From: Sympetrum striolatum
Lineage: Eukaryota; Arthropoda; Insecta; Odonata; Libellulidae
Assembly: GCA_947579665.1 (NCBI GenBank)
Contig: OX388348.1
Coordinates: 3,410,001 to 3,474,000 of the forward strand
Direction: 5' to 3'
DNA length: 64,000 nucleotides
In this document: one piece after another, positions 12,399 to 23,813 of the stretch
Position numbering within the stretch: position 1 is the first letter of the stretch
Layout: each line of letters starts with the position of its first letter
Position numbers and translations under genes: made by a program
Notes under the pieces: model-generated
Databases searched by the model: none
The model's input: the letters and a program-made list of their open reading frames with translations, nothing else
What the model was told of the DNA's origin: nothing

Positions 12399-15298
12399 AT
12401 TTCGCTTTCAGAGACTCCCCCAATGTAATATGATAGATTCCCTTTTGATTTATTAGGTGGATGGAGAGATGGCTATCATTAAAATCATCCTTTCACCAAG
12501 AATACTAACTGCTACGATGATGTAAAGCTATTTCGAATTCGAGAGCTCACTGATTTAATATTCACTTTTAATTTCATTAATCTAATTGAAGTTGAGCGAT
12601 ATTTGACGGTAAATATTGCTTTAATTATAAGAAATCGAATGTAGCTATTTTTTCGTGTTCTGAATTACTACCTAAAAGTATGTTCTATATTTGGCGAGTT
12701 CGAAGTTATGATTCGGTCACCTTATCGCGTAATCCCAAAACCTGGTTTTCGCGATGTGTTACTCAAGTGTCTCAACTTATAGACTAATCAAACTCAGTTC
12801 TCCCAACAAAAACGGGAATAGGGGAGGATATCGTTTTCTCTTGACACAAGAGTTAACGTTGAGGAATATTCAGTAGGTGCTTTTGAGTGCTTTTCTAATG
12901 CACTAAAATTCTTGAATATATAACATTGAAAAACACTATCTCTTGTCTCAAGTACATTTTGTTGTTTACTCTTTACTTTATCTCTACTTCCATGCTTTAT
13001 TTCATATAGTATTGCATGGTCTGGTTTTCGTACATCGTTAATTATTTTGATTTTATATGGAAGGTATTTACATATTTTATAAAGAAAACTATTCTATGCA
13101 ATTCTTTTTCATAATATTGTTTTCGGTAAAAAATTTCTATATATTTGTCCTCATTATTTTCTCTTTTTATGTAGTCCTTTACGCAGTACTTTAAATTAAA
13201 AAGAAATAATTTTGATTCGCCATCTTAATTTAAGTACATAAAATTATATTCCGAAGCAAATATTTATTTTGTGAGTTATTAGTTAGACAGAACTTAGTTT
13301 AGTTGATTTTAATCTCGAATCAGAATTTGTGAAGTGAAAGTTGAAGTAACGGATTGTATTCGGGTCGCTTTGGTCGATTCAGATCTGGATACTGTTCCCT
13401 TCCCATAACTCTTTAGCGAACAACACTTTTACTGTAAAATCGCATAGGTCACGCGAAAATCTCCATCAAGGTCAAAGGAAAGGTTTGGAATTAGCTTCAA
13501 ACGGTAAAAGTGCTTCGCCGCAGCACAAGGCTGTAAAAACGTAACGAGGAGATACGTCCTCATAAATGAATTTCTGTTCCTTTCGCCGCGTTGCATACAA
13601 ATCGCTCGAATTGTTTCGAAAGGAACAGTCGTTTCCTCGTCCTTTCTTCGCAAAATTTTCATATTCATGATCACACATTTTTAATGGAATCCAGGGATTT
13701 CAGTGAAACGCTGAGTATCCTTGCTAAATTTCGCCTTCTACTTATTTCAATGACGCGTGCACACTTCACAGTATTATTGACACCCCGAAGTTACACGATG
13801 TGTGGAGAGGACGACAATCGTACTACTTGTTAGGGCTTGTTGTTTAATATGGACTATGGGCTAACAAAAACGCTTGTCAATAAGAAAAATATTCAGTTAA
13901 AATTTTAGTAATTTTTTTATTATTGATGTTTTAGATTACATTATTATTACGATTATATTATCAAATATTCATAAGTATTGGAAGAGAATTTTTTTACGTA
14001 AAAGCTATTTTGATGGCTTCATAAAATCTATGAAGTTCCTCTTTTTTCCGCACGGAATTGCTTCCCGGGATAGTGATAATTCTTTTATTTAGTGACTTTT
14101 TTAGTTTGAGTGGAGAACTTATGTAAATCTTGCAATCACCATGTGCAAAGGACGGAACGAAAATAACCGCATTTAAAGTAAAGCAATGTAAAGCTGTCTC
14201 GACCGCGTATCATGTGCCGATAAACAACCGCGTAGGCCCACAGCTGAGGAATTGCCATCTTGCTTTTATTAAGTAGTATTGATTAAGTTTCTTTGTTGTA
14301 TTTTCTGTATCGTTTTTTCCTCATTCCATTTTCCGATAAGTTACTGTGGTCTTCGAAGTCGTCTTACCTCAATCCTTATTAAGAAACAGTTATACCAGAG
14401 TTTCGTTGTATTACCAGCAATTAAGATATACAAACAGCGTCAAAAAGCAACTTTGCGAAAGTTATGCTATCCCTTATTGTTAATTTAGTTCAGTCCATTA
14501 CATTCAGCTTATTACATGTAATGGTTTTATATTTGTTTTAAAGCTACTCATTGCAACTATTTAAGGCTTCTTCATTTCGCATCGGCAGCTAGACTCCACC
14601 TAACACAAAGACTAATGTCAGGCCATTCATTTCTCGGAAACCGTATACAATTCTCGAGTGACACAAAAAAGGTGGGGACACTTTCTTGAAAATTACTTCT
14701 GATTCTGTTTCATGCTGTATATCTTCCTTATTCCATTTATTGTTGGCTGCACTGCACTTTAACTCCTTCATTTCACGGATCACGATTTTTTACTTAGCGG
14801 TGCTGACCGTGAACCGTATGAGGCTCTGATGTTTGATATTTGAAATACGTATGCAGATAAATCATACTGAAACTCAGTTAAACAAGATTTTTCGATAGAT
14901 ATGATTGGAAAATGGCCACTCTGAAAAATTAATGATCCAAAAGATTAGAGTTTGAAGAAATCACTCCAACACTGAAACATGAGTTGGAGATTTATGTTTT
15001 TTGATGCCAAGTTCTTTACTCAGGAGAGGGATTTTTCAGGGAATTTTGTTTCTTCTTTAAACCATCTTGGCATTCCTCTACAATTCGACTGCTTGTTTTG
15101 CAAAACAAGCTTTCATATAGTTTTTCGTTAACAAATATTTCAGTTCTCATATTATTTCATAGATATTTCTCATTATTCTCATATAGGTTTGATGCATCCG
15201 ACTACATTACAAATATTGTGTTGTATATAAATATAATGTATAATTCATAGTAAGCAATATCTATTAAATATAGATGCTTCTCCGGATTCATTCAAGGA
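12399..15298. other. non-coding stretch, nothing clear
   Basis: Mostly AT-rich DNA. A GC-richer patch at about 13370-13840 is open in short frames on both strands without recognisable products. No transposon ends were seen. Confidence 0.45.
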
Positions 15299-15322
15299 TA
15301 TAGATAGATAGATAGATAGATA
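15299..15322. repeat. (TAGA)n microsatellite
   Basis: About six tandem TAGA units. It sits directly upstream of the B-box tandem array. Confidence 0.9.
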
Positions 15323-15349
15323 GGATACTATTTCACAGCCTAAACTAGA

Positions 15350-16275
15350 AGCGTCATCGACTTGAAATTTTTACGACGTATTGGCCATTACGTGTAACCA
15401 CCAGAAAAAATGAGATTTTGAACCTCAGTGTCATGGGTTCGATTCCAGAAGGCCCCAAAGTCGCGATTTTCTCCATAAGGATACATGGCGGGGATTTTCG
15501 AAAATTTATTTGAGGCACTTCCCGGAAAAGGAGAGAGTTGAAACACAAGGGATCGTTAGATGCCGTGCATATCAAAAGGAAACCATAAAGACATCTACAA
15601 ATATTATCCTTGGTTCGATGCTAGGTCGGGGCAAATATCGGCCGTTTAAAATGCATTGCGGCGATTTTTAAGATTTTTTTTGAACCCTTTTCCGATGGCA
15701 TAGAAACTTGAAATTCGGCATGGCGATAGATATCATAATTATATTTCATAATCAAATTTTATATATTCCCTTATGGTCCTTGGTTTGATCCCAGAGGGCC
15801 ATTTGCACGTCTCAATGCATTTCTTACGGAGATAACGGAAACAAAATTAAGGTACTTCCCGGCATGCTATCGACTTTAAACTTTGCATGATAGAATAGCC
15901 AGTCCTTACTAATCAAACTTTGCAATCACAGCTTACAATATTTCCTAGGTTCGACACAAGGTGTCTCTGCAATCAGAAGTTGATCCGATTTTTAGGAATT
16001 ATTTTGAAACCGTTCCCAATAATATAGAAAGTTAAAATTTGGCATGTAGATAGAGATCATAAATAACTTTCAGAAACATCTTTTGGATTTCCAAGATCGT
16101 TCTTGGTTCGAATCCAGAGGGCCATTTACATTCGTGAAAATTAGAACGTCGTTTGAGGCAGTTGTAGCCAATATTTCTGCTTGAATTTTCACACATAGTT
16201 AGAGATGGTAATCTTCTATTGTGCTGCATAGTGAGTTCACAGTAAAGACCCGGGTTCGATGCCAGACGATGAAAT
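15350..16275. repeat. diverged dimeric tandem array with B-box-like motifs
   Basis: Six motifs resembling the tRNA B box lie at 15436, 15612, 15782, 15949, 16105 and 16253 (GGTTCGATTCC, GGTTCGATGCT, GGTTTGATCCC, GGTTCGACAC, GGTTCGAATCC, GGTTCGATGCC). The spacing is 176, 170, 167, 156 and 148 bp. Two monomer types alternate. One has GAGGCACTTCCCGG-like sequence (15509, 15855, 16152). The other has GAACCCTTTTCCGATGGCAT-like sequence (15683, 16005) and is followed by CCAGAGGGCC after the B-box. The array therefore looks like an old higher-order repeat of ~340 bp. A box-A partner is not obvious, so pol III activity is unproven. Confidence 0.75.
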
Positions 16276-16397
16276 GTCGGTGAATTTTAAGAAAACATTC
16301 AATTCTTTTTTTTTCTTTTGAGGACGGTCCGGATATGGTGCCGATATGAAATTAGTATTGCCGATCTGCTTGCAGTATGCAAGCTACATTTTACTCG

Positions 16398-16421
16398 TAT
16401 ATATATATATATATATATATA
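16398..16421. repeat. (TA)n microsatellite
   Basis: Twelve uninterrupted TA units directly downstream of the tandem array. Confidence 0.9.
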
Positions 16422-17226
16422 ACATACATAATGATAGACAATTCACAATGAATATTTATGTTCATTTTTTTATTAATGTGGTTAAAATGTTTCATTCTTT
16501 CCTCAGACTTTTTATTTTTGGTACAGCTTTTTATTTATATTTTAATTTGTTTGCTTCCCATTTCCTTATTTTATTTTTAAGACTTCAATTGAAACAGGAA
16601 TTCCGACCTAAAAGGTTTCCAGAATAGCCTAAGTAATCGTTTCAAATTAGCATTTCTATTAGCCCACGAAAAATAGGAATATTTCCTTTTACGGCAGTAT
16701 AACGTGGGAAGAATCCATTCTTAACCTCGGACGAAGGAAAATAAACCAAGAGCGCCAATGGGAAATGGAATTAAACTCCGGGAAATAAAATTATTGGTTG
16801 TCAGCTATTTTCTTGTTAGGAGTTATCTAACGCAAACCCTATCTCCGACTTGCCATAATTTTCCGTTTAGTGTTTTTGACCGCCGTGGTCGATATATCGA
16901 TCAATCATCGATGTGGATATCGAAAAGTGAAAGGACTCTGAGACTTGGCGCCAACTTGTTGAAAATGTAAGATGATTTAATGTTAGCAAGACATCGGCTT
17001 ATTTGTAAACGAAGTTTATTTCATTGAAATTAAATGATTTTAATCAGAATGAAGTATAGTAAAATACCTTACTTCCAGTCTATGGAGATTTTCTTAACCA
17101 GAATAATTGCAGTATTAAAATATTAAATCGACTAATTGTGGAATTTCACAGAATCAGGGAGTAAAGTACGTCTTGCAAAAGATTGTGAATTGGTTAAATC
17201 TAGTGCCATATTCGGTTGTTTCAATG

Positions 17227-17230
<4 letters not shown>
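16422..17230. other. non-coding stretch, nothing recognised
   Basis: AT-rich DNA with a Phe-rich 93-aa frame that overlaps the preceding (TA)n run and has no coding character. Confidence 0.5.

Positions 17231-17294
<64 letters not shown>
17231..17294. repeat. (TA)32 microsatellite
   Basis: An uninterrupted 64-bp TA run, self-complementary and likely length-polymorphic. The Tyr/Ile-repeat peptides on both strands here are artefacts of it. Confidence 0.95.
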
Positions 17295-17295
<1 letters not shown>

Positions 17296-18251
17296 GTTTA
17301 TGTTTTATATTCATCATTACGGTTTATCTAAGCTCTCGAGATAAAGAAGGTTAATTTTTTTCCTTCTTCCATATTTGGTTCATAACTTTTTCTCTGTTCT
17401 TAGTAGTCAATACAAAAAAGATAGACATTACTTATCTGCATTACATATAGTTCAATATTAATTACTACCGATTTATAATCTATCGATGCGGCCGAGGTGT
17501 TGTGGAAAGACATAAATATAGAAAAGTCTAAATCTGTGTTCAATTACTAATTTAATTAACCCTTTACAATGCGTAATTTCCACCCCATTAATCATGTATA
17601 ATATTTATCGGAAGCCGTGATGGGTGTGAAGCGTCTATCCTTTTAATCTAATTTTATGATTTTAATCATTTGCCGCGAACGATATGTGACCCGTCATGTC
17701 AAATAAAATGTGTTATCAAATTTGCTTCGTTAGACATGGCGAATGGACACAGTGTAAGTTCCCATGTAGATAACTGGATATATCTCCATCTTCAGGTTTA
17801 TAGTACACACTATGTGTAGTTGGTAGTATTAGTGTTCTATGAATGTAAAGATGGCGATGGAGCCGAAACCTTTTGTTCTGAAATCAATTTGTGAAAAATT
17901 ATACATCATCTTAATGTTACGGATATATTTTAATTAAAATTAAATTTTCTATTGATGATTTTTGTTTTAATGCATTATTCCCAAAGTACGAGTCTTTATT
18001 CTATATGACTGAGAGTATTGTTATTACAAATATATTCTGCTTATTTCTGCAACGGTTGTTTGAAAATATCGGTCATTAATATCCATGGCTGTTCATAAAA
18101 CTGAGAGTGAGAGAATATCGTATTTCTCTTCTGAATTTTTGAGTCGTAGTCCCGCCATAAAGAATCTCATTCCAGTTTGAATTAGTTTTCGATGCATACC
18201 TGTGTGAATCTTTTCTGAGTTGTCTGATTCTACCCTCCTTTCTTTCATGTA
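17295..18251. other. non-coding stretch with one hammerhead-like motif
   Basis: No ORF is recognisable. At 17851-17868 the string ATGGCGATGGAGCCGAAA could form a GGC/GCC stem followed by CGAAA. This is reminiscent of stem II plus the GAAA box of hammerhead ribozymes, but the upstream CTGATGA is degraded, so activity is not expected. Confidence 0.3.
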
Positions 18252-18877
18252 CAGTGGTACCTCGAGATACGAGTTTAATTCGTTCCAGAACCGAGCTCCT
18301 AAGTCAATCAGCTCGTATCTCAAACGAATTTCTCCCATTTAAAATAACTGAATTCGATTTAATCCGTTCCGGACCTATGAAAAATCCCCAAACCATTGTA
18401 AATTATGAATAAAGATATGTTTTTAAATATCAAATAAACATGTATAATTAACAAATACATAACAAAATATGAAATAAAGAAATAAAAGAGTTATTTAGCA
18501 TAATAGTCTTACTTTGGAGACAGACGAGTGCGGCTAAGGAAGGTGAACGGCGAGGAGGAGGGAGGGGGGAAGGCACACGTACGTAAACGGCGCTTTTTTA
18601 GAACTTAAAACTATTTCCGTAACTTTAAAACTAAAACTACACTTTCCTTATTTTAAATGAAAGAAAAAACTTAAAACAATGCACTTAACTTTAAACTTAA
18701 ACTAAGCTTAACATTTACGTAAATTTAATTATCACTTGTTTTTGGCTGCACTTGGCTTGGAAACACGGCTCGTATCTCGGATTTGGGCTCGTATCTTGAA
18801 CGAAAAAATGGCCCGAGCTCCGGCTCGTATCTCAAAAAACTCGTATGTTAGGCTGCTCGTATCTCGAGGTACCACTG
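18252..18877. mobile_element. Tigger/pogo-like non-autonomous DNA transposon
   Basis: The left end CAGTGGTACCTCGAGATACG is matched at the right end by CGTATCTCGAGGTACCACTG, giving a terminal inverted repeat of at least 20 bp. The length is 626 bp. The ends match the widespread CAGTGGTACC class that I associate with Tigger/pogo-type Tc1-mariner elements. The interior has further GCTCGTATCTC motifs, one near the left end (18310) and several near the right end (18769-18830), so the ends are internally repetitive. A GC-rich purine block is at 18525-18600. No transposase frame is present. The left flank is TA but the right flank reads AT, so the target duplication is not intact. Confidence 0.85.
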
Positions 18878-19134
18878 ATCGGATTTGTCTACTATTTCTC
18901 GGAAAGCTTCCTTCTATTCTGACGCTAGATTCCATTCTTTTCCTTTCACTCGTCCCAATCTCTACACCTTTATTACCAAACAAAATCGCCATCTGTTTAT
19001 TCCAAAGCTCACCATAAATAGGCGACAGGTGAATACATGAGAAATTATGTTGATTACCTTTGTTACTTGAGTTCTTAAATGACTAAAAAGTCGATTACTT
19101 ACTCTCTGAGACGGTAAAAAGAAGAATATTACAG

Positions 19135-19354
19135 GTTCTTTTTATCATTTAATATTTTTCATCTTCGCTTGAAATATATTTTAGCCTCATATTTCCTGCT
19201 TTGGAGATCATAAAAAATAAATGAAAAAGAAGATGTTATGAATCAAGCCTCGCATTAAGAGGATTCATTGGTCCGCAATTTGGAATATTTTGTAACTATT
19301 TAGCTATCGATTGCTTGTTGGATTTAAAGGAACCTCGTTAATTAACAATTTTAG
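19135..19354 (+). repeat. diverged interspersed repeat, copy 2
   Basis: Direct-orientation homologue of 11430-11644, recognised by TTCGCTTGAAAT, TATTTCCTGCTTTGGAGAT and AACCTCGTTAATTAAC in the same order. The middle is diverged by several indels, so the copies are old. No ends are defined. Confidence 0.65.
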
Positions 19355-19728
19355 ATTATATCTTCAAATTTTGTAAAACAATGTAAATCATCTCGTTTTC
19401 TCCAATTTATTCTCTGAATATTCATTATTCGAAGCATTCGCAGAATTATAAGACTATAATCTGTATTGTATTTCTAACAGTAGAGTAGGTTTCTTCAATT
19501 AGCTTATTTTAGTAGGTAGGATTCATGCTCTTGTTATCTTTAAATTTGACACCCCCCCTTTTTCATAGGATATTTTTGGGAAACATTCATGAAAATCTTT
19601 GTTTTATTTTAAAGATATCTTGATAGCTAACAAGTACCTTTAATTACTGTAGTTGCTTGATTTTTGGTAGTTACAGTATATTGTTGTGCAATATTTATAG
19701 TATATCCTACGAAACGATAATCATCTAT
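19355..19728. other. non-coding stretch, nothing recognised
   Basis: AT-rich DNA with a C8 run at about 19550. Confidence 0.5.
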
Positions 19729-19818
19729 GGGCTCTCGCATAGTAAAGTGGGCAGCGTGTTCTGGCTTTGGTGAAATCATACCCGGGTTCGATTCCCAGTG
19801 GGAGCCCACGTGCAAAAT
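19729..19818 (+). mobile_element. tRNA-like SINE head, copy C
   Basis: It starts GGGCTCTCGC and closes with GGAGCCCACG, so a 7-bp acceptor-like stem with one G-U pair can form. Box-A-like AAAGTGGGCAGCG and the perfect B box GGGTTCGATTCCC are present. Two extra bases before the 3' acceptor strand and a weak anticodon arm argue against a functional tRNA. The tail GTGCAAAATG recurs at the 62.9-kb copy, which suggests a shared SINE family. Confidence 0.65.
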
Positions 19819-20542
19819 GAATTAAGTTAACGAAGCACTTTCAACAGTACTATTAATACTGAAATACTCATCTGGTGTGGAAATAGATTGTGAACTTCGA
19901 GTCTTTCTTTGTTTTTGATACAGGATATAGCCGGGAGAGTCCCCTATCAGATTAAAAAATATATTTTCCAATAACACGTTCAAAAAGGCGCCTCAAAATT
20001 AACTGTGGATTTCAAAATTCTTCGTTGCATTGAAGTGGGAGAAATCCCATTTCTTTCCAACCGACTCTTGAGATGGAGCCAGTGATGAACGATGTCTTCC
20101 TTCATATTGTAATAAACAGTCTGCGTCAGGAAAGAATTCAAATAGGATCCCCTCTATCGTAAGGGGGAATCCAATATAGAGTGGGTCGATTTTGTATCTG
20201 CGTGGGCCAGACGAGTCCACTTGCATTTCCATTTTTCCTCTCTTCTTTCAGTCTGAATACTGGGACTGCTCCTATTATTCTTTAATGTCTCCCCCTTCAC
20301 TAAAGAGCCTCGGACGGGTCGATATCAATCGATTCTTACGGGATATCATTAATTTAGCTTAGTTGAATGTGTGAACTACGGAATCCAAGGAACCGCAAAA
20401 TTGTTCGACTATCATTTCGGTTATCATTGTACCCTAACCTAATCTAACTAATCCCTGAAAATCATCCTCACTCATTAGAACGACAAAAAGGATTTAATCT
20501 TCCATTGGCCCTCAAAACATATGCTAAACATAGGGATTGCCA
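19819..20542. other. non-coding stretch, nothing clear
   Basis: A GC-richer patch at 20000-20320 contains a 77-aa minus frame (19999-20232) that I do not recognise. No repeat ends were seen. Confidence 0.4.
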
Positions 20543-20620
20543 GGGCACCCGGATGTAGAAAGTACGCCTTTGGTGGAAGCGGTCTCAGATTCGACTCCCG
20601 GACCATATATGCGAAATTAC
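20543..20620 (+). mobile_element. tRNA-like SINE head, copy D
   Basis: It shares GCCTTTGGTGGAAGCGGTCT with the copy at 62.85 kb (one base different) and has a B-box-like ATTCGACTCCCGG. The 5' part GGGCACCCGGATGTAGAA aligns only loosely with copies C and F. It reads as a decayed member of the same family. No 3' body is delimited. Confidence 0.55.
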
Positions 20621-23125
20621 CTCATCTTTCTTATCGTTTAAAGAGTACCGATACTGTCTAGTTGAGATAATTATTTTAATTAGGTTTTCTAGATTGGATT
20701 TATTCCAGTCTCTCATCTCAGTCTCCCTCTCAACAATACCTCTTGTTGTCATCTAAACATTTACATCCCTGGCTGTCACCATGGCCAGTTCATGACTTAT
20801 AAATCTAAATAAACGAGATATACTACCATATCGATTGTACGTAGGGGCACTCTCCACAACATTAGCCTTGGAATAGTTTTATATATCTATCATATTGCAG
20901 CTACGGCGCATCCTAAATTTGGCGTCCAGGGCGATATGTTTTCTCTGAGAGCAGTGAATCAAAGGTGTCTCACTGCATATAAGGATAGCCGAAGTCGGTC
21001 AAATGTTCATTTAAAGCAGGAGATTAAAATTTAATGGCAACAGTTTCAACGGTTTGCATATTAGTCACATTTCACTAGGAGAAAAAGTTGTAAAGTTTAT
21101 CTTGTTTTTTTTACTCAAGAAAATTTATTGAATTAATGATTATTGCATACTACGTTTCATACGCATTTTGGAATAAAATAAAACCAAATAACTGAAGTAT
21201 TTACCAAGTTTCCTCCTGGCAAGAATAACGCGAGATTCCGGTTTGTAGATTTCGATGATAACTGGTTGTTAGCTCTACTATGTATGTAAGGTCTTTTATG
21301 GAAAATTAAATCAGCTGTGCTTGTACTGCAATTTGAAATAATTAGATTAAATCAACTGCTAACATTCTGCGGATACTTTTTTTTGCATCTAAGTATCTTA
21401 TACGTGTAATTTCATGGAATCGGATTTCCGTTACAGCTGTTGATTAGTTGAGGGGTTCTTCGGATTGAAAATAATCGGGAAGTAGTTTCCAACGGGAAAG
21501 AGAATTTGGGTCAAAGTTGAAAGAACTGAGAAAAGAGAACGACGGAAAGCTGGTTGAGAAAGGATAGGAACGGAAACAGCTCCAGATAAGATTACATGAC
21601 AAATCGTTCAGGTCCTATTGGGATTAATTGCCCAATAGGATAGAAATGTAATCGCACACACAAACTCACACGGCTTTGGGATATATGGGTTGCCCTAAAT
21701 TATAGAAACGACGGTTAATTATTTTAATTACATTTCTTAGTCTTAAGTTATGTTGACCTGTTTTCTCTCCAATTAAAACAGATTTATATTCGTAGAATTT
21801 CCGACTCGCCTTGCGTCTAGGACAATTATAAACAAATTAATTTTTCTTTTATTCTTCGGAAAGACTTTAATCTCCTGTGAGGAAGCAAAAAAGGTGATTG
21901 CATCTCTTTAAATTCTACCAGCAGAAATCTGAGTTTTGAAAAATATTTTTAATGATTTTATCTCATTTTTTTGGAAGAGATTTTGAGGCTATAGGAGTAA
22001 TTTTCAGGAAAAATGTTGAGACTTATATCTACAACTTTATTGTTTAAAAAATGCTCTTATTAGTGTTTATCGATTACTTGATTTACAAGATAAATGCGCA
22101 TTGTTCTCAATAACACGATTTTACCATTTCCTTTAAAAATCACCACTTAAAATTAATTTATGTTTACAACAAATTTCTTGCAACTAAAATAACTGTTATT
22201 GAAACGAGCCAAAAGAAATTAATTTTTCCAGCAATGTGACCTTAAAATTACATACGGCACATGGAATTGTACTTGCGATGGTGAACTTATATTCCGTCTC
22301 TTCGCAATTAGAATGAATAATAAAAATAATAAGTGATATAACACTCACGATAACCAGTTATTATACGCGTGGGTTCTATGGAATTATAAATTGGAACATC
22401 CATAATATAGAGTAATAATAACAATTGTAAAGGCTTTCCGCTCTCGTCACTACTCATTACATTTTCAGCTTTAAACCTCAACTTTTTACTCTTACCGTTT
22501 TTAAATTTAAATTTAATATCTCGATAAAAGAATTTAATAAATATCAGAATTTTAAATTCTCGCAATCTCGATGCTTACTTTGAATAACCTTCTTATTTTT
22601 GTCTTTATTTTCAATTATTATTATTATACTACGACTATTATATCGCCAAATATTATTAATAGAGGGGTCAAAGAGAGAAATATGTTTCCTGAAGAGGTCA
22701 TACAACCCTCACCGAAAAATAGAAAGGAGTTTAAAAGTAGATTCTGTAGTTCATGTAATTAAGTGAATTCAATATTGTTTTGTTTTATTTGGATACTCTT
22801 AAACGTGACGATGTAAAAACAAAGAAGTCACATTTTGGCCTGATAAGTAACATTATAAACTGAAAACTGTAGTTTTTGTGATTAGGTGATGTATTTCAAA
22901 TACATGTTTTGCAGTGGTTCCGGAGAGATGTAAGTAAATTATATCTTGTTGTAGTATTTCGATGTTCGAATACCGTCCATGGGTAGTGAAGATAATTTTG
23001 GAATTTTCGTTTGCGTGTAACGTCTGTTGTTAGGGATTGGGGTCTCAATTACTTAATTCATAGAAAATGGTTGGAACTATGAAGGAAGAAATTCTACTTG
23101 CAGCATAAATACATATTTCTGAATT
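20621..23125. other. non-coding stretch with one small perfect hairpin
   Basis: Positions 21613-21622 and 21631-21640 are perfect 10-bp inverted repeats (TCCTATTGGG / CCCAATAGGA) with an 8-bp loop. Otherwise the DNA is AT-rich with only short T-rich frames. Confidence 0.5.
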
Positions 23126-23245
23126 AAGGCCTGCACACACCGGTGCGGGACGCGAATACGGGACGTAGGAGCGAAATTCGCGCGGGAAACGCCAGGAGGG
23201 CAAACTTTCGTTAACACAGACCAACGCGAAACATTCGCAGGAGCA
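23126..23245 (-). repeat. GC-rich interspersed segment, copy A
   Basis: The segment begins AAGGCCTGCACACACCGGTG and is far more GC- and CpG-rich than the flanks. Its reverse complement shares CCCGCGCGAATTTCGCTCC, CGTCCCG and CCGGTGTGTGCAGG, in that order, with 25575-25695. The sharp AGGCCTGCACACACCGG edge is reminiscent of a hAT-type terminal repeat, but I could not see the partner end, so the class is uncertain. Confidence 0.65.
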
Positions 23246-23261
23246 GCAGCGCGTGGGTATT

Positions 23262-23650
23262 GTCTGTACACTTGGGTGGTTCGAAACTTTTTTCAAAATC
23301 CCTCAACGGCTAGTGCTTAATGCTTTTCGTTGGTGGTATCTATAACATGAAAAAATTTCAACTCGATCGGATTATGTCCTGAGGCTGCGAATTTTAGTCA
23401 AAATTTTAAATTTTTGTGAAAAATGCCAAATTTTTGCATATTTTCCTGATGGTTTCTAAATGTTTCCAATGAGATTTAATTGCAAAGAAGTACATATATT
23501 GCTTGGTTGTTGCTTAATATTAATGATTTAGTATGATCTTAACAAGGAAAATGGATTCTCAGTTTGCCAAAATGCGTCAAAATACGCAAAATATACAGAA
23601 ATCTTACGGATGTTGGTTAGACAGTAGGGTGGGTCGTTTTGTCTGTTTTT
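23262..23650. repeat. possible DNA-transposon remnant
   Basis: Two GGGTGG-containing edge-like strings, CACTTGGGTGGTTCGAAAC near 23269 and AGTAGGGTGGGTCGTTTTG near 23624, enclose AT-rich DNA with AAAATTTCAACTCGATCGGA. That pattern is familiar from arthropod repeats. The edges are in the same orientation and are not clear inverted repeats. Low confidence. Confidence 0.3.
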
Positions 23651-23813
23651 ATCATAGAAATGAAACACCCGGCAATAGTGAAACATCCAAATTACAGATA
23701 CAAATTTATTTTCATATCAAATACTATCTTTTGTGAAAATTTATACCTCGAAGATTCGGTTCGTCGGCAAGAAACGTTTAAATTGCAAAAAACTCTATTT
23801 CGACTCAAATGAA

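Noticed and set aside
15350..16275. CRISPR-like array
   Set aside because: The units are diverged throughout, have no identical repeat/unique spacer pattern, and the genome is clearly eukaryotic.
17132..17354. Tyr/Ile-repeat frames on both strands
   Set aside because: They are direct translations of the (TA)32 microsatellite.
19729..19818. Functional tRNA gene
   Set aside because: An acceptor stem and B box are present, but the 3' side has two extra bases and the anticodon arm does not close; a SINE-like head or pseudogene fits better.
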